Assembly (NCBI RefSeq): GCF_005503355.1
Contig: NZ_SCMK01000007.1
Span: 154,303 to 218,302 of the forward strand
DNA length: 64,000 nucleotides
Source of the DNA: Sphingomonas sp. 1F27F7B
Lineage (GTDB): Bacteria; Pseudomonadota; Alphaproteobacteria; Sphingomonadales; Sphingomonadaceae
Reading direction: 5' to 3'
Made by a program: the position numbers and the translations under genes. The notes below the pieces were generated by a model. It made no database searches, was not told where the DNA came from, and saw nothing but the letters and a program-made list of their open reading frames with translations. Positions 18,141-24,964 of this stretch are shown piece by piece. Each line of letters begins with the position of its first letter. Position 1 is the first letter of the stretch.

Positions 18141-19150
18141 AGGAGCCCTCCGACGGCACCGAGCAGCGCGCCAAGCAGATCCGGAGCCGACAGCATTTGC
18201 GCGCGCACCATGGTCTCGCCTCGGCCCGCGCTCAGCCGATGATTGACTTCGTTCACCAGGAACGGCCCGCTTGGCAGGCCCGCGGGCAGGTCCTGCACTT
18301 CGATCACCTGGCCTGGCCGCACGGCGGGCAGCAGGAAACAGCGCATCTCCAGGCATTCGCCGGCCCGCGCCGCCGCACCGCTCGCTGCGGCGGTTGCCTT
18401 CTGCGCCGCCGATGGGGTGCGCAGCGCCGGCGCCGATCCGCGGTGCACGCCTGCGCCGCCGGCATCGGCGGAATCAGGCAGTGGGCCTGTCGAGGGACGT
18501 AGCGCATCCGGCGCCGACATGTTGCCGGCCGGGCCCGAGCCGATACGGAAGCGCTTCGGATTGAGCGGCGCGCTGCTGGCATGGGCGACCGCAATGACTT
18601 CGCGGCCATGGCGCAACGCGCTGTCGGCCGGTCCCTCCGGCACGGGCTGCACCGCCAGCGTCCCGTCGGCATCGACCAGCGCCATGGCATTGGCCCAGTC
18701 GGCAAGGCGCGCAACATGCTCCGCCGCCGTCCGGCCCGGATGCGCGGCATAGGCCGGCAGGTCGAGATCGAGATCGAGCTTGCCGGGCGTCACGCCGGCA
18801 TCGCCCGCGAGCTTGCGAATGATGCCCGACGCGGGCTGGCGCTCGAAGCTGGCCGATGGCCGCAGCCGGCCGAGCATCCCGCCGGCATCGGCGAGCACGA
18901 CTTCGATCGCATCGACATGACGGCGCACCAGGGCGACCTGCCCGGTGAGCACGCTCGCGGCCCCCTCGCCACCGTCCAGCTTCAGCTCCGCGCTATCGCC
19001 CGGCTCGGCTTCGAAGCGCACGGCCGAAGGCAGGCGGACGCTCGCCGAGCCGCCGCGCGGCAGCATCGCCAGCGTCACCTCGATCTGCGCCGCATGGGTG
19101 TCGTATCTGAGCGAACCCAGCGTCATCGAATGGGCGAGCGCCAGCGTCAT
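18137..19150 (-). CDS. gpD-like baseplate hub (VgrG N-terminal half)
   Basis: This 337-residue protein resembles the gp27/gpD late-control family that forms the hub at the base of the tube. It has beta-rich segments (SAELKLDGGEGAASVLTGQV; RRHVDAIEVVLADAGGMLGR), a conserved-like region YAAHPGRTAAEHVARLADWA, and the C-terminal ECLEMRCFLLPAVRPGQVIE. A low-complexity Ala/Ser/Pro insert lies around residues 215-265. It overlaps the downstream spike gene (GTGA) and the upstream gene (ATGA). In most related systems hub and spike are one VgrG-type polypeptide, so the split is notable. Confidence 0.82.
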   Translation of the reverse strand: MTLALAHSMTLGSLRYDTHAAQIEVTLAMLPRGGSASVRLPSAVRFEAEPGDSAELKLDGGEGAASVLTGQVALVRRHVDAIEVVLADAGGMLGRLRPSASFERQPASGIIRKLAGDAGVTPGKLDLDLDLPAYAAHPGRTAAEHVARLADWANAMALVDADGTLAVQPVPEGPADSALRHGREVIAVAHASSAPLNPKRFRIGSGPAGNMSAPDALRPSTGPLPDSADAGGAGVHRGSAPALRTPSAAQKATAAASGAAARAGECLEMRCFLLPAVRPGQVIEVQDLPAGLPSGPFLVNEVNHRLSAGRGETMVRAQMLSAPDLLGALLGAVGGLL

Positions 19151-19818
19151 GCGCCGAACATCCTGCCGAGCGCCGAAGTCGCGTCGCTGAATCTGCCCGC
19201 GATCGCGGGGACGGCCTGGGTGGTCCGGTTGAGCGGATCGAACAGGTCGCCGAAATCGAGCCCGCCCGAGGCCAGCGCCGACAGTGCGTCAATCGCGCCC
19301 ATCGCCTGCTCGACGCCGGCGGCGACATCAGAGGCAAGATCGGCAAGCTCGCCGAGCACGCCGGGATCGATGCCAAGGTCATCAAGCCCTAAGCTGTCCA
19401 GCCCCAGCCCATCCAGCCCGAACCCGCCGGAGACTTCCGCCGGCGGCGGCAGCGGTGGATTCTCGGCCAGTTCCAGCCGGTAGGAGATGCGCAGGACATT
19501 GCCCGCCGTCTCGTGCGCGGAAAGGGAATGAATGACGACGCTCGAGAGATCGAGCGCGCCGGTGATGTCGGCCGCAAACGTCAGTTCGCTGCCATCGCCG
19601 GCAGCCGATTGCAGCTTGCCGAGCGTGTCGCGTGCGCCGTCGCCGATCAACAGCCCCTCGATGGCGATCAGGTGCGAAGGCCGTCCGTCGCGCTGCTGGA
19701 CCTCGCCCGCCAGCCCGGCGATACGCATCGGCGCGAAGCCGGCATCTAGGCGATGGGCGATCGTCTGCACGGCATCCAGTGCAATGTCGCCGACGAGCGG
19801 GATCGGCCGATCGGGCAT
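19147..19818 (-). CDS. Hub-associated tail protein
   Basis: The best start is ATG 19818, which overlaps the upstream TAA by one base, giving 223 residues beginning MPDRPIPLVGDIALD; a longer frame reaches 19842. The segment MRIAGLAGEVQQRDGRPSHL and the following LIAIEGLLIGDGARDTL resembles the N-terminal domain of phage DNA-circularisation/tail-hub proteins. The C-terminal third is Gly/Asp/Leu-rich, with short LGLD-type repeats (near residues 132-152), and helical. It occupies the place of the small LysM-type protein between tube and hub in other injection clusters, but no LysM domain is evident. Confidence 0.65.
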   Translation of the reverse strand: MPDRPIPLVGDIALDAVQTIAHRLDAGFAPMRIAGLAGEVQQRDGRPSHLIAIEGLLIGDGARDTLGKLQSAAGDGSELTFAADITGALDLSSVVIHSLSAHETAGNVLRISYRLELAENPPLPPPAEVSGGFGLDGLGLDSLGLDDLGIDPGVLGELADLASDVAAGVEQAMGAIDALSALASGGLDFGDLFDPLNRTTQAVPAIAGRFSDATSALGRMFGA

Positions 19819-21032
19819 TATTCGATGCCCCGCAGCGCGCATTCATCGGCGAGCGCGCGTGCGATGCCGGCCAGCACGTCGACCGATTGCGCCGGCGCCT
19901 CCGGACGGTCGAGGACCGAGCTGCGCGCCGGAGCTTCGGGCGTTGCGGCAGGCGACGGGAAATGGCGTTCGCGCGGCGGGGCCTCCCATCTTGCCGGGCG
20001 CGCGGCAAGGGTCGCGAGCGCCGGAGCCGGGTCTGGGCGCGCGAAGTCCTGGGATGCCACCGCAAGCGTCGCGGCTTGGGCCACTGTCCGCGATGCGGCG
20101 AGACCGAACGACGCAGCGGCATCTGCCTGGAGCGAGTCGATCGGCCGCGGCGCGGCGACGGGACGGCCAAGGAGCGGTTCGCCGGTATCGAGCAAAGATG
20201 TCTGCACGCCGCCCTCTCCCGGCCGCGCCTCGGCCGGAAGCCGGCGAAACCGCACGGGCGCCGGTGGATTGCCCCCTGGCCCCTGCTGGGCGGCCAACAT
20301 GGTCTGCGCGGTGCGGTTTGCCCCGTTCATGGCGCTCACGCCCTTCGGGGCCGGCGCGGGCTCGGGCGGACCCGCCCGATCGGGCGATTCAGCCCCGGCG
20401 GCGCCCGGCAAGACGATTGCCTCGGGCACCGCGGCCACCGGCGCCGGGAATGCGCTCCCCGGCGCGGCGGTCCCTTGCGCCGCCAGGGAACGAAATCGGC
20501 TCCTTCCAGGCCCGTCCGGCGATCCCGGCCGCGTCGTCGCAAGGCCGCCGGGCGAGGGATCGGCGCTCTTCTCCACCGAGTGTCCGGCCGTCCCTTCCGT
20601 CAGCGCGGGGCGAAGCCCGGTCTCTGCGGGTCGGTCCGGTGATTGCCGCCGCACCGTCACAAGGCCGCCTGGCGCATCATCCGCGCCCTTCTCCACCGGG
20701 CAGCCGGCCGCCTCGGCACTCGACGCCAACGGATCGGGCTCGCCCGGCACTTCCTCCTGGCCGCCTGGATCGGCGCCGAAGCAGATCCTCGTCCATCCGT
20801 CGGTCGATGGCAAAGGCGCCGTCGACCGGGCCCCCACCTCGCCCCAGGCCGGCTCGTCGGGTCCGCCGACAACCGGCGCGGCCATGACCGCGACCTCAGT
20901 CTCCAGCGCGGCGACGGCCGTGGCGGCATCGAACCCCCGCCAGCCAATCCGGTCCCGCCGGGCCGAGCGCGCCGCGCGGTCGGCCACAAGCACGACAATA
21001 TCCTCGGGGTTCGCGGTGGAATCGTCTGTCAT
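19818..21032 (-). CDS. Pro/Ala-rich, probably disordered protein with internal tandem repeat
   Basis: The 404-residue product is dominated by Ala, Pro, Gly, Arg and charged residues without clear secondary structure, and I recognise no family. Residues 111-150 and 151-190 are two imperfect 40-residue repeats, each with VEKxAD, PGGLxT and SPDxP in the same places. The first about 55 residues and the last about 90 are more helical, with the C-terminus (LDVLAGIARALADEC-like) folded. The gene sits between tube and hub genes. A linker or chaperone for assembly is possible, but there is no direct evidence. Confidence 0.65.
   Translation of the reverse strand: MTDDSTANPEDIVVLVADRAARSARRDRIGWRGFDAATAVAALETEVAVMAAPVVGGPDEPAWGEVGARSTAPLPSTDGWTRICFGADPGGQEEVPGEPDPLASSAEAAGCPVEKGADDAPGGLVTVRRQSPDRPAETGLRPALTEGTAGHSVEKSADPSPGGLATTRPGSPDGPGRSRFRSLAAQGTAAPGSAFPAPVAAVPEAIVLPGAAGAESPDRAGPPEPAPAPKGVSAMNGANRTAQTMLAAQQGPGGNPPAPVRFRRLPAEARPGEGGVQTSLLDTGEPLLGRPVAAPRPIDSLQADAAASFGLAASRTVAQAATLAVASQDFARPDPAPALATLAARPARWEAPPRERHFPSPAATPEAPARSSVLDRPEAPAQSVDVLAGIARALADECALRGIE
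20463..20702 (-). repeat. Tandem 120-bp coding repeat (two units)
   Basis: Two adjacent imperfect 120-bp units (20583-20702 and 20463-20582) encode the 40-residue repeats of the Pro/Ala-rich protein. Matching DNA includes the stretch around ttctccaccg at the unit starts and aaggccgcc further in. The divergence between units suggests an old duplication. Confidence 0.7.
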
Positions 21033-21071
21033 GGTCGCCTACCGATTGGCTGCCCCTGCACTACCCTTCGT

Positions 21072-21470
21072 TCAGCTTGCGGCCGGCGCCTCCATGGCCT
21101 CGCGCATGCGCGTCGCCGTGAAGGAATAGACGGCCTCGCCATGGCCGCCGGCACCGATCTCGAAGCTCTTCTCGGTCAGGAAGCACTCATCGAACGTCAC
21201 CGTCATCTGCTGGCCGGCATGGGCCAGCTCGGCGATGACCTGCACCGAGTCCGCCACACCCAGCGCGTCGATGTCCGGCGCCGTCGACGCGACCCGCAGC
21301 TGCGCCTCGATCACCTGCCCGCCGGAAACCATGCCGATGCGCTCGTTGGTGCCGAGCCCGAACACATTCTCGCGGGCCTGGACGCGGCGATATTCGAGCG
21401 ATCGCACGCCCTCCACCGGCTTGCCGGCCACTTTCACCTGGCTTTCATTCGCAGCGAAGATCGTCGCCAT
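21072..21470 (-). CDS. Tail tube protein
   Basis: The 132-residue, mostly beta protein directly follows the sheath gene, the invariable tube position. Segments such as QVKVAGKPVEGVRSLEYRRV, GQVIEAQLRVASTA and GGHGEAVYSFTATRM fit the small beta-barrel of contractile tail tubes (Hcp/gp19 fold). A GGAGAAAG ribosome site precedes the ATG. Only one tube paralogue is visible, whereas several injection systems carry two or three. The call rests on size, fold pattern and position rather than a diagnostic motif. Confidence 0.75.
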   Translation of the reverse strand: MATIFAANESQVKVAGKPVEGVRSLEYRRVQARENVFGLGTNERIGMVSGGQVIEAQLRVASTAPDIDALGVADSVQVIAELAHAGQQMTVTFDECFLTEKSFEIGAGGHGEAVYSFTATRMREAMEAPAAS

Positions 21471-21488
21471 GTTCTTTCTCCGTGCCTA

Positions 21489-23180
21489 TCAGTTGCGGAC
21501 GCGGATCGTCGCGTAGATGTAGTCGATGCTCCGCACCGGCCGCACGGCGATGTCGACCCGCACGATGCCCTGAGCGAAGTCGAGCTGGGTGGAATAGACA
21601 TCGACGGTGAACGCCGGCGATGTGCCGTCGGTCGACGGCACCAGCGAACCCTCGCGCTCCATCCGGGTAAAGGTGCCGACCAACTGCTCGCGCAGCGCGA
21701 GCCGGGCACCGGCATCGTTGAGCACGCCGATGAAGTTCTCGGATATATTCCTGGTCTCGCGGATGCAGATGTCGGCGACGCGAGTCACCGAAATCTGATC
21801 ACCCGAGGTATCGAGCCCGCGCAGGACGATCACGCCCCGCCCCATGCGATCCTGCACGACGCACAGATTGGTTGTCGAGCCGAGCAGCCGATTGAGTTCG
21901 CTGTCGCGATAGCGCGCTGGCGGAATGCCGAACAGCGGCGTCGGCTTGAAGGTCGGCGAATCGCGCGGCTCGAGCCGCCCGACCAGCCCCGCCACCGCGC
22001 CCTCCGCCCGCGGCGGCGCAACCAGCACGAAGCGCCGGTTGCGCACCAGCGCGGAATGCTCGCGGATCTGGTCGAGCTTGGTCGCCTCGGCTGCGGTGAT
22101 CGACCCGAAGGCGATGCGCGGCGCCGCCACATCGGCCATCGCCGTAGCATGCGCGCCCAGCGCCTGGTGGATCGCGCGGACGTCGGCGTCTGCCCGGCCC
22201 GGCTCGATCGACGCCAGCACGATGTCGATGCGGAGATCGTCGGCCAGTCGACCGATCGCCTCGACATATTGCGGGACGGTCGGCGACGAGCCGCCGGAAA
22301 ATGCCACCGGCGCCGCCGTCGCCACCGGCAGGCGAGCGTCGGTCCGCGAGGACAGCGGCGTGAAGCGCACGAAGCGGCTTTCGCTGGCGAGCACGGCGGG
22401 CAGATAGCGCTCGTCATCCGGGTCGACGGTGAGTTCCGTGAATTCCTCCTGCAGCCCGCGCTGGAAGACGCGCACGGTCACGGTACCGTCGGTGCCATTG
22501 GCGATCTGCACCGAAAGCCCTTCGTGATCGACGTCCGGCGCGGCGCGCATCGACATGAGATCGCGCGTCCCGGGCAGCGGCTCGGGTAACTTCGTGTCGG
22601 CGTCGGCGGCGATTGCATAAGTGCCTTCGCGCGGCAGCACACCGGCAAAGCCGGGATCGACTGCGACAACCAGCCCCGAGCCGGAATTGATCGCCTCGAA
22701 CAGGTCGTCGGAATGGCCCGGTGCGATCTGGAGGTCGGAGAAGGTCTCGAGCACGCTGCCCCGGCGAAGCAGGCGCAGCGTGGCGCGGACCGGCACATTG
22801 GTCGAGTCCGTCACGACCCGGACCTCGGCGCTGAGATCATTGCCCGACGCGCCATTGCTGCGCGCCCGCAGCAGCACGACCGCCTTGGAATCGCCATTGA
22901 GCAGCGAAGCGCTGGCGCGTGCGCCGCCCGCGACGGCGGAGACGACGACTTCGGCCGCGCCGTTGCCGAGTGCATGACCGGCCTCCGGCATGCTCATCGC
23001 AGTGCCCGGGCCGAGCAGCTGGCGCAGTTCCGTGGCCTTGGTCACTCCGACCAGTTCGCCGTCCGGCGGCGCACGATCAACGATCCCGACAATGCCGATG
23101 ATGCCGGATGGAACGGGCAAGGGCGGCAAGACATCGAAGCGAGCCTCGACGCGCACACCAGGAACTACCAAAGCAGCCAT
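21489..23180 (-). CDS. Contractile tail sheath protein
   Basis: I place the start at ATG 23180 (563 residues, MAALVVPGVRVEARF), preceded by GGGGAAG. A longer frame reaches 23288 but its first 36 residues are basic and aromatic, coming from AT-rich leader DNA. The N-terminus PGVRVEARFDVLPPLPVPSG and segments IIGIVGIVDRAP and GVTKATELRQLLG fit the phage/PVC sheath family. The C-terminus, AQGIVRVDIAVRPVRSIDYI followed by YATIRVRN, matches the conserved sheath handshake domain. A surface-exposed domain occupies the middle (about residues 110-300). It is the first gene of the injection operon. Confidence 0.92.
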   Translation of the reverse strand: MAALVVPGVRVEARFDVLPPLPVPSGIIGIVGIVDRAPPDGELVGVTKATELRQLLGPGTAMSMPEAGHALGNGAAEVVVSAVAGGARASASLLNGDSKAVVLLRARSNGASGNDLSAEVRVVTDSTNVPVRATLRLLRRGSVLETFSDLQIAPGHSDDLFEAINSGSGLVVAVDPGFAGVLPREGTYAIAADADTKLPEPLPGTRDLMSMRAAPDVDHEGLSVQIANGTDGTVTVRVFQRGLQEEFTELTVDPDDERYLPAVLASESRFVRFTPLSSRTDARLPVATAAPVAFSGGSSPTVPQYVEAIGRLADDLRIDIVLASIEPGRADADVRAIHQALGAHATAMADVAAPRIAFGSITAAEATKLDQIREHSALVRNRRFVLVAPPRAEGAVAGLVGRLEPRDSPTFKPTPLFGIPPARYRDSELNRLLGSTTNLCVVQDRMGRGVIVLRGLDTSGDQISVTRVADICIRETRNISENFIGVLNDAGARLALREQLVGTFTRMEREGSLVPSTDGTSPAFTVDVYSTQLDFAQGIVRVDIAVRPVRSIDYIYATIRVRN

Positions 23181-23682
23181 AGCTAATCTTCCCCGCCAGT
23201 GCCGATTTTTGCCGGCATGCCGAATCCGAAAGAGCGACCGCTTTTTATGATTGATGATGGCAATATAACAGCTGCGATGTGCGCACAATAGGATGAAATA
23301 TCCAAATCATATCCATTTTGCGATTTATTCTACGGATCATACAATATGCATACTTCTTGATACCGACTTCAAATGGTGAAGATCTATCCAGATTATACGC
23401 TATGCTATTGTGATGAAATGACACTTTGTAGAGATCGCAATCTGGCACGTCGACGTCATGACGCCCTGGCCTATGTCATGGCGGCCGGGTCCTCCATTGG
23501 GCCCGGCCTCAGCCAAATCTCCGCTTGTCGGGCGAACTGCCGAGAATATCGCGCCCGAATTCGAACGCACCGAGACGCCCTATTGGAGCTCGCCGTCACG
23601 GTATTTCGGCGCGCGCCACGAGCCGGGCGCAGATCGCGCCCTGACCGTGCCGTCGGAGCCCCGGATTCGCGTCGGGTATCGG
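23181..23682. other. AT-rich leader of the injection operon; no gene supported
   Basis: This 502-bp gap is markedly AT-rich between about 23210 and 23430, unlike the flanking genes, and lies just upstream of the sheath start on the minus strand, so it most likely holds the operon promoter. I see no -35/-10 pair good enough to place it. The GC-rich part contains a 7-bp inverted repeat (GGCCGGG, 23483-23489, and CCCGGCC, 23502-23508) without a U-run, possibly a weak terminator for the next gene. Short open frames here have no convincing ribosome site. Confidence 0.5.
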
Positions 23683-24897
23683 CTAGCGCTTCAGCCTGCA
23701 CGCCTTGGGCGCGTTGATCGGATTGCAACGCATCTCACCGCCACCCGGCAGCCGGACGACATAGCTGGTGCCATATGCATTGCCTGGCTTGTAGAAGTCG
23801 GTCGAGACAATCTGCGCACCACTGGCAAAGGCCTGGTTGGCGCGGCTCAGGTCGTTCACCTTTGCCTCATAGGTCTCGATATCGGCGCGCGCGCGCACGA
23901 GATAGCCCTGCCTCACGCGCTCGGGGATCTCCTTCGCGCGGACATTGGCGTTGTCGAGCAGCAGGAACGCGGCATAGCTTTGGCCTGGGGTAGCACGCAG
24001 GAAGGCCGCGCGGCCCTCGAGATTCTCATGCCCGGCATGATAGGCGGCGAGCGCCCCCGGATCGAGCGCGGTGAGCAGCAGGAAGACGAACTTGCCGCGC
24101 GACCGGCGCAACGTCGGCCAATTATGCGCGAGCACTCCGGCCTCGAGCGTGGGATAGGTGCCGCGGACATCATCGGGCGTCACCAGCTTGTCGCGGCCGA
24201 TCTCCTTGAAGATGGACCGGTCCATCTCGTCGAACGCGGCGCGATCGAAGGGAAGCGGCGGCGTGGAATTGGGGAAAACAGGCAAGGCATCGCTCTTTGC
24301 CTCCACGAGGATGAATATCGGGGCGTGATCCGGATGCGCGTCCGACCAGGCGCGCAGCTGCCTCAGGCAGCGCGTGAACAGGTTGCAGCTCGAGCGCACG
24401 TCGAGATCGGCGACGTGGAAGACCTTGAGGCCCGGCTTTTCCATGTCGGTGGCGTCATGGGGCAGCATCTGGCTGTCCGGCACACCCTTGGCGCGCAGCG
24501 CCGCAAGGCCCGCGGGATGGGCATAGCGCCCGCCCTCGGGATCGTTGTTGATATCGATCTCCAGGCTGCGCATGCCGGCATCGAGCTGCGCGGCCAGCGT
24601 GGTGTAGCGATAATTCAGACCCTCGCTCATGCTGGTGAAGTTGGGGTGATATTCCTGCCAGTCCGCCTTCATCTTCTCGGGCATGTTGTTGGCGAATGCG
24701 GCCAGTTTCGGGCCCAGCGTGGCATCCACCATCGCCAGCAGCTGCGGGTCGACACCCTGCGAATAGCTGTTGTGCGTGCCGATCACCTGGATCTCGTTGA
24801 GCCGCACCTCGTCGGTGCGGGGCGCTTCCTGGGCGATGGCAAGCGCCGCCGCGGCGCAACTGGCGATCACCCCAAGGCCGATGGCGAGCTTCTTCAT
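23683..24897 (-). CDS. Secreted Ca2+-dependent PI-PLC-like phosphodiesterase
   Basis: I take ATG 24897, with GGGA about ten bases upstream, over ATG 24912, because it gives a clean signal peptide (MKKLAIGLGVIASCAAAALA, cleavage near A22-Q23) on a 404-residue protein. Residues 40-45 are GTHNSY, the first catalytic His motif of PLC-like TIM-barrel phosphodiesterases. SLEIDIN (metal-ligand E and D) and FHVADLD follow at the expected spacing. The family cleaves phosphoinositide-type phosphodiesters. It lies 67 bp downstream of a TonB-dependent receptor in the same direction, suggesting release and uptake of a phosphorylated nutrient; the actual substrate is unknown. Confidence 0.8.
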   Translation of the reverse strand: MKKLAIGLGVIASCAAAALAIAQEAPRTDEVRLNEIQVIGTHNSYSQGVDPQLLAMVDATLGPKLAAFANNMPEKMKADWQEYHPNFTSMSEGLNYRYTTLAAQLDAGMRSLEIDINNDPEGGRYAHPAGLAALRAKGVPDSQMLPHDATDMEKPGLKVFHVADLDVRSSCNLFTRCLRQLRAWSDAHPDHAPIFILVEAKSDALPVFPNSTPPLPFDRAAFDEMDRSIFKEIGRDKLVTPDDVRGTYPTLEAGVLAHNWPTLRRSRGKFVFLLLTALDPGALAAYHAGHENLEGRAAFLRATPGQSYAAFLLLDNANVRAKEIPERVRQGYLVRARADIETYEAKVNDLSRANQAFASGAQIVSTDFYKPGNAYGTSYVVRLPGGGEMRCNPINAPKACRLKR

Positions 24898-24964
24898 GTC
24901 ATTATTTCCCATGCGCTGGATCGCGCCGTCCCGAGTCGCTGCCCGGGACGGCGGCGAAGGAGCT

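Noticed and set aside
17086..19150. Type VI secretion system
   Set aside because: VgrG/PAAR-like genes occur, but there are no TssJ/L/M membrane genes or ClpV, and a single long sheath with gp25/J/I order fits a free tail-like system.
1..23180. Prophage
   Set aside because: No capsid, portal, terminase, integrase or lysis genes in 23 kb; only tail-type genes are present.
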